A stretch of 64,000 nt of DNA, taken from Brachionus manjavacas. Lineage: Eukaryota; Rotifera; Eurotatoria; Ploima; Brachionidae. Location: the NCBI GenBank assembly GCA_019054805.1, contig JAHQIY010000009.1, positions 3,348,001-3,412,000 of the forward strand, read 5' to 3'. This document shows positions 22,076-34,142 of the stretch, piece by piece. Below the pieces are notes generated by a model. That model did not search any database, had not been told where the DNA came from, and was given only the letters and a program-made list of their open reading frames with translations. Position 1 is the stretch's first letter. Every line of letters begins with the position of its first letter. The translations under genes were made by a program, and so were the position numbers.

Positions 22076-22965
22076 ATAATTCCCTCTTCTTCGACATCTC
22101 TCAGGCTTTTGACAAGGTATGGCACAGTGGTTTAATCTACAAACTTACCAAAATTGGGGCCCCTCTCTACATTCTGGAGTGGGTTGCTAATTTTTTAAAA
22201 AATCGAATTTTTTTTGTGAAAATAAATAACTTTGTCTCGGATTCAGATCACAAAGATACTGGAGTTCTCCAGGGTGCAGTCATTATTCCTCTACTCTTTA
22301 TTATTTTTATTGATGATATCCCCAAGCAGGACCAAAGAAACCAGTCATATTCCCTGTTATTTGCCGATTACCTGGTAAGCTTTTTATCTTCAAAAAATAT
22401 GGCAATATTGTAAACATTATAAATAACTATCTTAAAAAATTGCAGCTGTAGCTACAAAAATGGAGGTTAAAGATGTCTCCAGAAAAATGTAGCTACATTT
22501 TTTACTCTGGGAATCCTTCAAAAAACAATAAGCTTAGTCTAAAACTTTTTGGAAAGCAAATACCCTAAACTGACTCCCCAGTCTTCTTTGGAATTAAATT
22601 TGACCAAAGTTTTTATTTCAACTCCCAGGTTGAATTCATTCGTTCTAGATGTCATGATCGCGTGAACTTAATTTAAATTTTGTCACACAGATCTTGGAAG
22701 TTAAGTAAAAAAACCTTAAATGGAATCTATAATTCCCTTATAGGTTCTATTATAGACAATAGTTTTTTCATCCTATTCCGTGTCTCCCAGACAAACATTC
22801 AAAAACTGCAAGTAATTCAAAATACATGTTTTAAGTCAATCTATCACTTACCATATGACACACCGTCTATTCAACTTCCTGGCCTTCTCGAGGAACAAAA
22901 GGTAAATAGAAATGAATCAAGACTCAGAATCCTGCTTGAAAAGTACATAAAAAAAGTTTATTATA
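22076..22965 (+). mobile_element. Jockey-like LINE reverse transcriptase fragment
   Basis: The frame begins with FFDISQAFDKVWHSGLIYKL, then DTGVLQGAVIIPLLFIIFIDDIP (degenerate GVPQGS box) and SLLFADYLV in place of YADD. The C-terminal part (LSKKTLNGIYNSLIGSIIDN, LQVIQNTCFKSIYHLPYDTP) lies at 22680-22900. Several stops and frame changes. Similar in type to the element at 54.1 kb but distinct from the CR1-like copies. Confidence 0.75.
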
Positions 22966-23061
22966 TAAAAATACACTCATTATTAAATATTATTTTTTTT
23001 AATAATTTGAATGATTTTAAAATAATTTTTTTTTAAATATAATATTATATTTTATTTTTAG

Positions 23062-23505
23062 TTGACGCGCCTCAACTTTGAATACAACCTTGCCTCGAAG
23101 TGTAAAAAAGAACTCAAGCTACTATACAGCTACATTAACAACCAGAAAATCTGCAAGGAATCAATTAGAATGATGAAGGTGCCTGATGACACGATCACAA
23201 CCGACTCCATAGTGACCATTCTAAATGACCAGTTCTGCATGGTTTTCAATTCTCTATCAGAGTCATTCCGAGATGACTCGAGATCCAGACATTACAACAT
23301 AAGAGTCAAATGCTCAGTCAACCCTGAAGAATTGTTCACAGTAAATAAGGTAATATATGTCCTGTCTAAACTAAATACCAGAAAAACTTTAGGTCCAGAT
23401 GGCATTCATCCATTAGTACTAAAAAGATGCTCGGAGACTTTCGGCCCATTACTCAATATCATATTCAGGAACTCGCTCAAAAGTGGAGTTGTACCAGAGT
23501 GCTAG
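23062..23505 (+). mobile_element. LINE fragment: linker and RT fingers
   Basis: An open frame of 147 codons with the linker before the RT (SKCKKELKLLYSYINNQK) and the first RT motif (RKTLGPDGIHPLVLKRCSETFGPLLNIIF...GVVPE). It stops where the next RT motif would start and runs straight into an ATT microsatellite (23518-23540), so it is a fragment. It is unusually clean, hence probably young. Confidence 0.8.
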
Positions 23506-23550
23506 CTTATTGTAACTTATATTATTATTATTATTATTATAATCATTTTT

Positions 23551-23614
23551 AATGAATTTAAATAAATGAAGTGTTAATCAGTCTCTTGAGGCATGGACAC
23601 TAGCCTATTGATTA
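23551..23614 (+). repeat. Dispersed repeat, copy 2
   Basis: AATGAATTTAAATAAATGAAG, TCAGTCTCTTGAGGC, ATGGACACTAG, TATTGATTAA. Preceded by an ATT microsatellite at 23518-23540. Compare 10181-10254 and 58611-58669. Confidence 0.75.
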
Positions 23615-23761
23615 AACTTGGATTTTTTTTTTGATTTTTTTCTTCTATGACAGTAAGAAACATTGGCGTTTTATTTTCTTCAAATTTTAGTTCAAAAATT
23701 TAATAATTCTTCAAGAATAAGATGTGGGAAAAATCTCAAATTAACTGTTACATTCTCATTT

Positions 23762-23791
23762 AAGACTTGTGACTTAAAAAAAACAACTCTG
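23762..23791. repeat. Solo end of the 14.1-kb MITE family
   Basis: AAGACTTGTGACTT...AACAACTCTG matches the right end of the MITE at 14089-14520. No left end is found nearby, so the copy is truncated. Confidence 0.65.
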
Positions 23792-24050
23792 GTTCTATTT
23801 AAAATTAAAATCATTAAGTAGTAACTGAGATTTCTGATATACTTTTAATAATCGATAAAATCAGGCCATTTAATGTTAAGACAGGAAGCATTTTAAACTT
23901 TATATCAACTTTGGGTATAGACACGAGAATTTCATTAATTTTCACTTAAAACTTACCGTTTCCAAGACGTGAGTAAATGTGTATCATCTAGAAGTTCCTT
24001 TTAAAATTGCTTTTTAAAAGTTTAAGCAACTTTTCTAAACTTTTTCAAAA

Positions 24051-25490
24051 ATGGATTTGAAGAAAAAAGCAGAATTTGGCTCGAGTCTAAGGAATGCTCT
24101 CAAAGATGTGATATTGTCATCATCCAGCCATGGCATCCCAAATATAATTCGATCCAGTCATATCTCATTAAAAGTGATGTGGACTTGCTTTACAGTATTA
24201 TCAGCTGGCGCTTGTGCCTATCTAATCACCGAGACAATAATCACCTATTTTAAATATGAAGTTACCACCAAGACCAGAGTGATTTACGAATATAAACCAT
24301 TTTTCCCCTCTGTCACCATTTGCAATGCCAACCAATTCACTTCAAATTTGTCTGTTAATTTTATCAAGGATTATGAGCACATTTTGGTTCGGGAAAATCC
24401 ACTTGAAAGATCTGCTGAGACCAAAGCCAATGGATTGTCAAAAAACCCTCAGTTTTATGAAAGATGGAAAAATTTGTATGGTGATTCTTTGGAAAAATTG
24501 ATAGTAAACTGTGAATTTAACCTTGAAAAATGCAACACAACCAATTTTAGATTTTTTCTTCATCCATTCTATGGAAATTGCTACCAATTCAATTCAGGAT
24601 TCAACCAAAACGGTGAGCCAGTTGACATTGAATTTTCCATGGCGTCAGATAAGCGGCAAGGATTGAGACTCATTCTGAATATAAGTGTGCCAGAAAGTCT
24701 ACAATTTTTGAGTCCGAATTCTGGCGCAATGGTATTTCTGCACAATCAAAGCACTTATCCACTGATGGTCCATGAAGTATCACTTAGCCCCAAAGCCGAG
24801 ACAAGCATAGCTTTTTCCCGGGTTCATTTTGAATCTCAACCAAGGCCGTACAGCGATTGCAATGCTCAGGCTAATGATGTAAGCAGCCATTTTTCCGATG
24901 TGTTCAGACTGGTTCATGCAAATACCAAAAGATACACACAGACTTTGTGCGTATTCCAGTGCTTTCAAAGATTGATTATCAACGAGTGCAAATGTTTTGT
25001 GTCTATTTACCCATCTTTCTTTGATGCTATTCCTTGTGTCAACGAAACCCAGCGTTCATGTGCGAACAAAAACTTTGACTTTTTTAAAAAAGAAGATTTC
25101 TTTGAAAAGGTTTGTTTAGAAGATTGTCCTCTAGAGTGTGATGGAATGTGGTTTGACACTACAGTTTCGTCAAATCAATTTTCTAATATGAAATTTAAAC
25201 AAGCTCTCCAAAATTATGATGGTCGAGGCGCAGTCTATTTCAACAAAAGCATCAATATGGAAGACCTAGTTGCAGTGAATGTCCACTTTAAAAGCTTGAA
25301 CTATATTAAAATTACTGAAAATCCGACAATTGATACTGTTGGACTAATTTCTTCAATAGGAGGTGTTGCTGGTCTCTTTCTCGGGATAAGTATGCTAACC
25401 CTTGTTGAGATATTTGAGTGTTTTATGCAGGTTTTTTTTGTTTTTAAAAGAAATAAAAAAATTCACTTCCAAAAAAGTGAAAAAGGCTGA
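24051..25490 (+). CDS. DEG/ENaC-family ion channel subunit A
   Basis: Intronless, 479 residues. It has the DEG/ENaC plan: a short cytoplasmic N-terminus with the gating motif His27-Gly28 (SSSSHGIPNI), TM1 at about 40-62, the conserved FFPSVTICNAN after TM1 (81-94), a large cysteine-rich ectodomain (CFQRLIINECKC; CLEDCPLEC), and TM2 at about 430-462 with the G-I-S selectivity signature at 445-447 (GGVAGLFLGISML). Such trimeric, amiloride-type sodium channels serve acid, peptide or mechanical sensing. The ectodomain is short, as in ASIC/FaNaC-like members, and the C-terminal tail is only about 16 residues. The ligand cannot be told. It faces the related gene at 27003-28415 tail to tail, 1.5 kb apart. 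AATAAA occurs at 25634, a likely polyA signal. Confidence 0.93.
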   Translation: MDLKKKAEFGSSLRNALKDVILSSSSHGIPNIIRSSHISLKVMWTCFTVLSAGACAYLITETIITYFKYEVTTKTRVIYEYKPFFPSVTICNANQFTSNLSVNFIKDYEHILVRENPLERSAETKANGLSKNPQFYERWKNLYGDSLEKLIVNCEFNLEKCNTTNFRFFLHPFYGNCYQFNSGFNQNGEPVDIEFSMASDKRQGLRLILNISVPESLQFLSPNSGAMVFLHNQSTYPLMVHEVSLSPKAETSIAFSRVHFESQPRPYSDCNAQANDVSSHFSDVFRLVHANTKRYTQTLCVFQCFQRLIINECKCFVSIYPSFFDAIPCVNETQRSCANKNFDFFKKEDFFEKVCLEDCPLECDGMWFDTTVSSNQFSNMKFKQALQNYDGRGAVYFNKSINMEDLVAVNVHFKSLNYIKITENPTIDTVGLISSIGGVAGLFLGISMLTLVEIFECFMQVFFVFKRNKKIHFQKSEKG

Positions 25491-27002
25491 TCTATTACGC
25501 AGAAGGTAATTAAGCCAAGTGATAAAAAACTTGAAACTATTTTATCTTTTAGATTTTTGCTTGGTATTCGTGAAAAAAATATTTTACTACATTTTTAGCC
25601 AGAACATTTGAAATCATTCAGTTTATTTTTTGAATAAATAAAATAAAAATTTTCTTTGTTTTTTTAATTTCATTATGATTGCCATAAAATCAGATAGGTA
25701 TGAAAAATAAATTTTTAATAGTCTATCCTAATTAAAAAAAAAGTAATTAATTTTTTTTCCTTTTTCACTCCTTGTGGAGAATACTTTTGATTTCCACTCA
25801 AGTTGATATTCCACCTTTACCCTGGCTCTGTGAATTTTCATTCAAACCTTTCCAAAAATTACAAAAATTGAATTATATTTGATTAATATAAATAGAAAAA
25901 ATTCAGCTTTTTAAACTTTGATGATAAAACAACATGAAACAAAATATGTTTCACTAAATTCAACAAAATAAATAAGATTTCTCTTAAAGAAAAATATTAA
26001 TGATCAAATAAATTATCAATAGTTCGAAATTTATTTATTTTTTGTGTCTATGATATATTCTAATCAGAATTATTTTTTGAAATTTGTAAATTTATTTTAT
26101 TTAAATGTTAAAATTCTTTCATCGTTACTTAAATAATTTTGATTTAGGAAGTTATTTTTCAATTCTAAACTTACATTCAATTTAATCGAAAATAATCAAT
26201 CTATTGGCAAATATTTCTTTAAAATTTTTCTTTTATTAAATGAAACATTGTTTGTTTCACCTTTTAAAACTTACAGATAAATAGTTCAAAATCCATATTT
26301 TTATTAATACATATTTTTATTAATGTTGGAATTGAATTTGTAAAGTCATCGCAGTCTTTTATTCTAAATACACTGACTTATTGGCTCTGAATTTGTTCTT
26401 GTGTATAGGTCAGCTTTTGACAAAATTTTTAATTTGAAAAATTAAAGAAGATTAAATACAAATAAAAATACATGAAAAAAAAACATAAATTTTAAACATT
26501 TAAAATCAAAATGATTTAGTTAATTCTTGAAGAAGAAGAAAATATTTTCTATTATTTATATTGTTTAAACATGACTCGGTGCAGTTTGCAGGGATTTTTT
26601 AGACCATTAGCAAATTTTGACAATTGATACAAATATGTATCTTCCACTAAAATCTATTTTGTTTTGTTTCTTTGCTCCAAAATTCACAAAAACATAATAT
26701 CTTAATAGTGTTTTTTGTATTTAAAATACAATCAAATATTATTATCGTCTAAATCTTTTATACATTTTCCCATTGATATTAGTTTAATTTAGCCTTATGA
26801 AGAATTTTTAAATTTCTAATTTTTTAATCACCACCCATTTGAAATACATTTATGAGAGTATTTTTTTACTATAAAAAAAAACAAAAAGAGTGATAAAATA
26901 AATAATTAGCGTAATTTAATTTAGATAAATACTAATTTTTATTAATTTTTTTTTTATTAATTTAATGAAAATAAAATTTAATAATTAGCTTTGAAAAAAA
27001 AT
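25491..27002. other. Spacer between convergent channel genes
   Basis: AT-rich 3' flanks of both channels. A segment at 25774-25850 resembles the 3' flank of the third channel (47014-47084 reversed), sharing ACTTTTGA and TCCACTCAAGTT. No other gene. Confidence 0.5.
25774..25850 (+). repeat. Shared 3'-flank segment of channel genes
   Basis: About two-thirds identical over 75 bases to the reverse of 47014-47084, in the same sense relative to each channel gene. It lies 280-360 bases after the stop here and 60-130 bases after the stop there. It could be a conserved 3' UTR element or a small repeat. Confidence 0.5.
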
Positions 27003-28415
27003 CTAGCCAACTTTGTTTTGATTCTTAAAAACAAGTACAAACTGTATTAAAAGTTCCAGAATTTCGACCAAGCTTAAAAAACTAATTCCGAGAAAAAGAC
27101 CCGCTGTTCCTCCTATATTTGACAAAAGATCAGTAAAAATCATGCTAGGTGCTTCATCAATGGCAAAATAGCTCATTTTTTCGTAATAAATATTCACAGC
27201 TGTCAAATGATCACCATTTACTGTTTTATTAAAATAAACTGAATCACTTCCATTATACTCTTGTAAGTACTTGATCCATTTTTCATTTGAAAACTGGTTT
27301 GTGGATGTTGTTTTTTCAAAAAGCATACCTTCGCACTCAAGGGGACACTCTTTAAAGCAAACATCTTGAATATAATCTGTTCCAGACAACAATTTTATTT
27401 GCTCTTCATAGCAGATATTTTGTTCCGGGCTGATACAAGGTGGAGAATCAGAAAAATTAGGCAAATTAGTTTGATAGCATTTACAATTTCTGACAATGAG
27501 TCTTTGAGAGCAGAATCCAACACACAAAATTTGATTGTATCCAAAGCCATTTTCAAATACTAACTTATATAATTCAGATTGGAAGGCATTTTTATCATTG
27601 GTATTTGACTCACAATTGCTATAAGGTCTGGGCAGCGAAGAATAAAATGTTCTGGTCAAAGCAATATTGGTCTCTGTTTTGGGAGACAAAAATATTCCTT
27701 CGACCATAAAAGGACTTTCTGTCTTATTATGAATTATTACTTGAGCTCCCATATTTCCTTTTAAAAACTTTATTTGCTCTGCTACACTCACATTTAAGAT
27801 TAGTCTTAAGCCTAAAAACCTTTTGGGTCCGACTGCTGTAAAAATAGGCACTTTTTCATCATTTTCATCGAAGCCTGAATTGATAGTGTAGCAGTTACCA
27901 TAAATTGAATGGTAATAGTTGCGGATCCAGCTCTTATTGCATACTTGTCTGGAATACATACAAAAAACTACTAATTTTTCCTTAGAGTCTCCAAAATTTT
28001 GTCTCAAATGACTAAAATTGCTGCTGTTATCAATGATTCCTCTAGCATATGTTTCTAAGCTGTCATCAAATGGATTTTTAGTAAATTTCTTGTCTTCAAT
28101 TGATTTAATAAATTCTACTGCATTCTCTGATGTGAAGAAATTTACATTACAGACTGTGACTGTTGGAAACAGTGATCTGTATTCATTTGTAAGCCGGGTT
28201 TTGGTGGTCACTTCAAAATTAAAATATTTCATAAAACCGCTAATCATGCTATAGACAAAAAAGCTAGCTGATATTATTGTAAAACTTATCCAAATAATTC
28301 GAATGAGCAGATTTTTAGATCGGAATATATTTGGCAGGCCATGGCTTGTTGAAGATAGAATCGACTCAACAGTTAATTTTTTTAGCTTTTCTAATAAATT
28401 TTTATCTGAATTCAT
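27003..28415 (-). CDS. DEG/ENaC-family ion channel subunit B1
   Basis: Intronless, 470 residues, same family as the gene at 24051-25490. His25-Gly26 gating motif (SSTSHGLPNI), TM1 about 38-62, LFPTVTVCNVN after TM1, cysteine-rich ectodomain (CSQRLIVRNCKC, CFKECPLECEG), TM2 about 427-460 with the G-I-S signature at 443-445 (GGTAGLFLGISFL), short cytoplasmic tail. It is a close duplicate of 47144-48556, about 92 percent identical in protein (38 differences by eye). The differences are concentrated in TM1 (13 within residues 47-67) and in TM2 (6), while the ectodomain is nearly invariant. The duplication includes about 450 bases of upstream flank. Likely a functional trimer-forming subunit. Confidence 0.93.
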   Translation of the reverse strand: MNSDKNLLEKLKKLTVESILSSTSHGLPNIFRSKNLLIRIIWISFTIISASFFVYSMISGFMKYFNFEVTTKTRLTNEYRSLFPTVTVCNVNFFTSENAVEFIKSIEDKKFTKNPFDDSLETYARGIIDNSSNFSHLRQNFGDSKEKLVVFCMYSRQVCNKSWIRNYYHSIYGNCYTINSGFDENDEKVPIFTAVGPKRFLGLRLILNVSVAEQIKFLKGNMGAQVIIHNKTESPFMVEGIFLSPKTETNIALTRTFYSSLPRPYSNCESNTNDKNAFQSELYKLVFENGFGYNQILCVGFCSQRLIVRNCKCYQTNLPNFSDSPPCISPEQNICYEEQIKLLSGTDYIQDVCFKECPLECEGMLFEKTTSTNQFSNEKWIKYLQEYNGSDSVYFNKTVNGDHLTAVNIYYEKMSYFAIDEAPSMIFTDLLSNIGGTAGLFLGISFLSLVEILELLIQFVLVFKNQNKVG

Positions 28416-31250
28416 TTTTTTTCAAATAAATGAAAACTGCTTACATTTAAAAGTAGTGATATTTTAAGCATATTTCCTGTTTTTTGAAATTTTTATTGAT
28501 CTTTTTTTTTCTAAATTTGAACATTTCCTATGAAAGGAATTGTTTTTAAAAATGAAAAAAAAGAATTTACAATTGATTTTAACGTAAAAATAATGTAAAA
28601 ATCATGTAATAATTCTAAATATTTATTTATTTATTTTTTAAATTAAAGTAAGTGTTTGTCCTTCTAGTCCTTTTTGATTGAATTTTCCTAGAAATAACCT
28701 TGCTGTTTTTCAAATTCTAATTTATTTATCAGATTTTTCATTTTGATTTCAAATAAAAGGAAATTAAATTTCTTAATACAATCAAAGTATTGAAAGCAAA
28801 TGCGTTTTCAATTCGATAAAATTTGTTTTTTGTTTATCTGAATCGAGCCTCACATACAGAAAAATTAAAATAAAAATCAAAAAAGAAAAAATTAAATAAA
28901 AATTTAAAAGTTAAAAAAGTTTAAAAATTTAATTGAGATATAAAATTAGATAAATTGAACTGTGTAATGACAGGTTCTTCAAGTTTAAATGGAGTTGTCT
29001 ATTCGACATCCCATTTCTCAAACCCACTTTGTATTTCTTCACCAGTGTGACAACCAATGTAACATGCTTTAATGACATGTCAATAATATCGAAAATAGCC
29101 TAAAATTGATAATTTTCCAAAATTTCTGTTTCGATATTAGTGTCATGTCGTTATTTCAAAATAAAGTGTAAAATAAAGCAATAACGTTAATTGAATTTTT
29201 CTAAAAATAAAAAGTGAAGTGTATTACCTAATCGAAGCTAAATGGCCTTTTACTTTTAATTTTTTTTTAAATAAAGCTCATTTTTGAAAGTCATCCTATT
29301 TGTGAGTCTAAAATTTTGTATTGAAATTATAAAATTAAAAATTTATAATTAAAATCAAAAAATCTCAAAAAGGATAACAGACACTGGAAAGAAGCATTTT
29401 TTTTCTAGAAAAAGAAAATTGTCTTTTAGCCATTTTATTTATTTGTATATCTGTATCCTTCAGAATAAAAATATATAAATCAAATAAAAAATAGATAAAA
29501 AAAATGCAAAAAAAGATTAAAAAAATTAATTTTTAATATGTTTGAATTCATATTGTAAAGCGACAAATAAGCGGGGAAAAACTAAGATTCACTTTTTTTC
29601 CACTGTTCAATTAACCCCCTTGAAAAGAGGTTCGTTTATTCAGTTTTATCTCAGTTTTAAGGAAAATTCAAATTAGTGATAGAATTTTAGATAAAATACA
29701 AGATAAGATAGAATACAAAACGGAAAAAAAATAACTATTTGAATTTTTAAAATAATCCAAAACTGCTTTTTGTGACAGTATTGTTGATACTGTAACATTT
29801 GACCAAGCTTGTCAAATATAATAGATAGCTTCTTTTATATCTGGTAAAAGCATATCAATATTTTTACGACATTTCCAGATTAAGGGATTATGATAATTGT
29901 CTCTTTTAGTTTAATTGAAAATCTTCCTTATTGGATTAAATTCTACATTTCTATTGGATATCAAAATACTCATTTACTGAAATAACCTTTCATTGTATCT
30001 ATTGTATCAAAATGAAACGCTTTGCGGAGACATCAATGCAATTTAGAGGGATTAAACAAATTAAAATGACAAATTATTATTTTAATTGATCGGCTAAAGA
30101 TAAAAGACAATGGAACAAAAAATACTAAGAAAATTGAGGATTTATCAATTAATTAACAACTTGAAATCATAAATAATACAGTCAATTAGTTTAAATTTCC
30201 CACGTTTTACTTTGATTATTGAACTCTCTTCTCTTTTAAATGTCCAATAAAATTCAGTTTTAATAATGTTTCGATTTACACATGAATTAATTATAATAAA
30301 TTAAAAACATTTTTGTGTCTTTTTTTAATAACGAGATACGGTATCTCGTTATTTGATTTGATTGACTGTAAGAAATGAGTAATCAAAATTTTTTTATAAT
30401 TTGCTTTGAATGATCTAATAATACCAGCGTCGAATGGCTGAAAGACAGACGTCTCATTTGGGGGGAAGAAATTTAACTTGAGAATTAGAAAATCTCATGT
30501 CAATATATGAATATTATGACATATTTAAAAAAAATGGTTCGGATTTTTTTAATAATCGAACCTAAAAAGTTCGATATATCACAGTTCGATTTAACGCGAG
30601 TTGACAGTAGTTTGTTTGATTTATTAGTTTTGGATTTATATTATTTAATTGTATTTATTTTTGGTTTGGACCTCGTTTTCAAATAAAGTATTTTAAAAAA
30701 CCTAATTTTTTTGATCCGAAATCCTCGAGTGAAGAATAATCTTTAAGAAGTCTGACTGGAGAGTGTAAAATAACCTTCCAACAGAACCAAGAAATATTAC
30801 AGTGTTGTCCAATTTGCTTAACAGTTTACAAATATTAAACATGGAACGAACTCACGAGAAAAAGAGAACTTATGCGGTAGTGAAAACTAGTTTGCTGAAG
30901 TAGCGAGTGGATTTTTGTACACTAGACACGCAGTGATGAGACATCAAACAATCAAAAAAGTTGTGCAATACTTATTACACGTGTCACATAAGGGAAATCT
31001 GATTTTGCGAATCGTCAAAGTGATTCGAACGTATCGACGTGTATTGAAAATTTAGAAATCAATTGAAAGTCAGTTAGACTAGGAACGCAGCGACGGGATG
31101 TATATCTGATCGATTTACTGCAAGAAGAACGTTTGTAAAGACAACAAGACAAAGACTGAATCTTTAATTGTTGTTGGCTCACAAATTGCAAGAGAGGGGA
31201 CGCAGAGACTTGATGTCATTGTTATTTTTTTGGTCTTTAAACATTATTGT
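28416..31250. other. Long AT-rich intergenic stretch
   Basis: The first ~450 bases are the upstream flank shared with the channel gene at 47144 and probably hold the promoter. An imperfect hairpin of about 22-base arms lies near 29072-29152 (ACATGTCAATAATATCGAAA and its inverse). A 27-bp palindrome lies at 30327-30353. From about 30840 to 31250 the DNA is less AT-rich and may belong to the LTR fossil's surroundings or another repeat. No gene. Confidence 0.5.
30327..30353. repeat. 27-bp perfect palindrome
   Basis: AATAACGAGATAC, a single G, and the exact inverse complement. Thirteen-base arms with a one-base centre. GTTCGAT repeats follow at 30555-30595. Possibly the centre of a small DNA element or a protein-binding site. 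Confidence 0.6.
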
Positions 31251-31588
31251 GTAGCGACAAGTTGGATATGACACCCAACTTTTGGCTTACCCATTGTGAC
31301 TGTGGTGACACCAGCAAATAAGCAAACTTTCATTTGCTATACTTTGATTTTATATTTATCAACTATAAGTTACAAAGAAATGCTTAGAAGAGAGAACTAA
31401 GTTAATCGCTTGTTTACTTGTTTTGTTTTCTAGGCTTAAAGATCTTTCTTTCTTTTACCACTTTCTATCTTAAACTTTACTTAACCACGGTCTAGAACGG
31501 CCGTTTTCCAAAGATTTATTTATTTAGATAAAATAAAGAAGAAACCAAAAAAATACTTTGTCCTTTTTACTTAAAAAAACTTAATATC
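31251..31588 (+). repeat. Candidate 5' LTR of the second gypsy-type fossil
   Basis: Starts TGTAGCG and ends just before TCTGGCGACGAGG. Limits are inferred from one copy and from the position of the primer-binding-like site. Confidence 0.45.
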
Positions 31589-33611
31589 TGGCGACGAGGA
31601 ATAAAAAAAAAAAAAACCTACCACAAACCTGACCAGATAGCAACACTTAGCAGAGAGCGATGGCAATATCATACAACCATGACAGTCTTCCTTCATTCGA
31701 TCTAGGTCGCGACCAAGCACTCATCGGCGACAGATGGGAAGAATGGCTAGAGGTTTTTGACTTGTATCTTCAGTCCACAGAGCTGGATGAGAAAGATGGA
31801 AAATACAAGAACAAAACCTTAAAACCGCTTTTCTTGCTTAAGATGGGTGACGAGGCTCTAACAATTTACAACGGGAAGAAGAAAGTTGATGGTTCGGACA
31901 CGCTGATGGAAATCATTGCTTTTATGACTGATCACTATAAGCCGAAGCGGTCAGTGTTTGCATACGTATCCTTATTCTATAAAGCAAGGCGCCACGAAGG
32001 TGAATCAGTGAATGAATATGTCGTGAGACTGAGACAGCTAGCCAAACCGTGCAAATTCGGAAATGATTTAGAGAAAGTGCTGCTGAGGGCATACGTGTTT
32101 GGATGTGGTATAGCAAAGGTAGAGGAAATGATGACATCGAAAGATGACAAAACCCTGAAAGATGCAATCGAATGTGGTCTCAAAAACGAGCACCAGCTTG
32201 AAGACATAAAGCAGATCAGGTTTATCCACACACCAGAATCGGTATCAGGCGGTAGCATAAATCAAACCTTCAAACCCCGTGGACTAAACTCAACGCAACA
32301 AACTGGAATATGTGGATGGTGTGGTAATGAACAGCATGATCGCAATCAATGTCCAGCCAGAGGCAAAAACTGCAACAAATGTGGCACTGAAAGGCCACTA
32401 CGGCAAGATGTGCCGAAAATCAAAAGACGTAACAACTCAAAAACCAAATAGTCACATGAACAGAAATCGAGGAAGCACTAAGTCATTTGGAAAAATGACT
32501 CTCAGTAACACGGTGGCAACAGTCGGCCATCACTTAAAGGGAAGTTTGAACAACAGCAACCGAAACATCTCGTTAACACAACAACAATACGATGAATACT
32601 CGCGCTATTTGAAGGCAACGGAGTGGTACACGTTCAACATGGTAATTGACAGTCGGACATTTGACCCAATGACTAACATAGACATCAACATAGACATCAA
32701 GTTATTTTTCAACCAAGTTAAGATGGAGGACAAACCAATCGGGTGCACAGATAGTTTTAATGAAGGGAAACTCACATCAGAACTTAACCGGCAGACACAC
32801 GGCGGTAGAACTCGGTATGGTTCCTCTATCCAGAACTATTCAGTGGAAAACTAGGCTGCGCAATCAATACAGAAGTCAAATTAGAAATTGACAAGAGTAT
32901 CATATCGGTAAAGCAACCACTACGTCCGATTGCATTTCACTATCGCGAGGCTGTGGAGAAGGAGCTGGATAAACAAGTTGCGGAAGGCATATTGGAGAGA
33001 GTAGAGTTAGGCCATAAACCAATAACATGGATATCCAACCTTGTAGTGGTGCCTAAGGATCGCAAACCGAATGCCAATCAACACGACCCAGCGCATAAGC
33101 AAGAATTGGCAGTCAGGCTGACTTGTGATGCAAGGCCAGTTAACAAAGCACTAGTGAGAACAAGGTACCCAATGAAGACAATTGATGACCTGATAATGAA
33201 AACCAACGGTGCAACAATTTTTTCGAAATTTGAGCTTAACAAGGCCTTCCAACAGCTGATGCTTGCAGAAGAATCACGCCCACTAACCACTATCACCACC
33301 CACAAAGGTCTTTATTGGTACAAGTGACTACACATGGGCATAGCAAGCGCATCGGAAATTTTTACCGAGAAGATAAGAGAGATGTTATCAGACTTTCCTG
33401 GACAACTAAACATTGCCGATGACATCCTCGTATTCGGAAGAAACAGAGAGCAACACCAAACGAACCTGCTAGCAGTGTTGAAACGTCTAGAGCAAAGCGG
33501 CCTAACACTCAATATAGAAAAGTCAGAATTTTACAAAAATGCTACGGCTTGAAATTCTCATCTACCGGTGTTTCACCAACCTTGGATCGTGTGAGAGCGA
33601 TCCGTAATCTA
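31251..33611 (+). mobile_element. Second Ty3/gypsy-type LTR element, 5' half (fossil)
   Basis: Candidate LTR at about 31251-31588, beginning TGTAGCGACAAG, followed by TCTGGCGACGAGGAA, the primer-binding-site style of Mag-like gypsy elements. Then a Gag region (31660 to about 32450) with two CCHC-like knuckles (CGWCGNEQHDRNQC and CNKCG), and a protease-to-RT region up to about 33600 (ARPVNKALVRTRYPMKTIDDL; IADDILVFG). It ends within RT where the base composition changes abruptly. Parts present: LTR, gag, part of pol. It looks broken, with about four interruptions. No second LTR in the window. Confidence 0.85.
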
Positions 33612-33881
33612 TTTTTTCCTCAAACTTTTTAAAATTTAGAAAAAAATAAATTGCATAAATTGAATTATAGAGTTCGATTTTGTTTAGAAAGTTGTAAAAT
33701 CCTGATTTTGTTATATTAAAATTCATTAGATGAGAAAATATTTTAGAAATTTTTTCAAAGTCTGTCTCAGCATAATGTGGATATCAACCAATTATATAGA
33801 GCCCTTTTAGTAATTGCTCAATATTTTGAAAAGGTTTTAAAAAGTCCTGCCAGAAATGATTTCTTTCCATGCTATTTTAGT
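33612..33881 (-). pseudogene. Coding-like remnant, unrecognised
   Basis: Read on the minus strand after an acceptor-like TTAATTGCAG: MERNHFWQDFLKPFQNIEQ, and later YAETDFEKISKIFSHLMNF, with one stop between them. The amino-acid mix is protein-like and not simple AT translation. It lies downstream of the DUF3987-like gene on the same strand and abuts the broken end of the LTR fossil, so it may be a lost 3' part of that gene or of a neighbour. Confidence 0.3.
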
Positions 33882-34142
33882 CTGCAATTAAGAATAAAAA
33901 ATGAATTTATTTGTTAAAATATTTTATTCATTTAGATACAAAGAAAGATATTTACAAAACAGATTTATTTTTAATTTTAAATTAAGAAGAATGTTTCATA
34001 ACATGAGCTAATAAAGCGAAAATTGACAATTAAATTTAAATCATGATCCCTATCAGTTTGAAAATTTGAAATCAAGGATTCTTTGAAATCAAGGATGTTG
34101 ACAGATATCATTTTGAATACATCAATAAAATTTAAGTTGCTT

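Noticed and set aside
27366-28254. Plus-strand frames within the minus-strand channel gene
   Set aside because: Shadows; the same false frames recur in the duplicate at 47507-48395.
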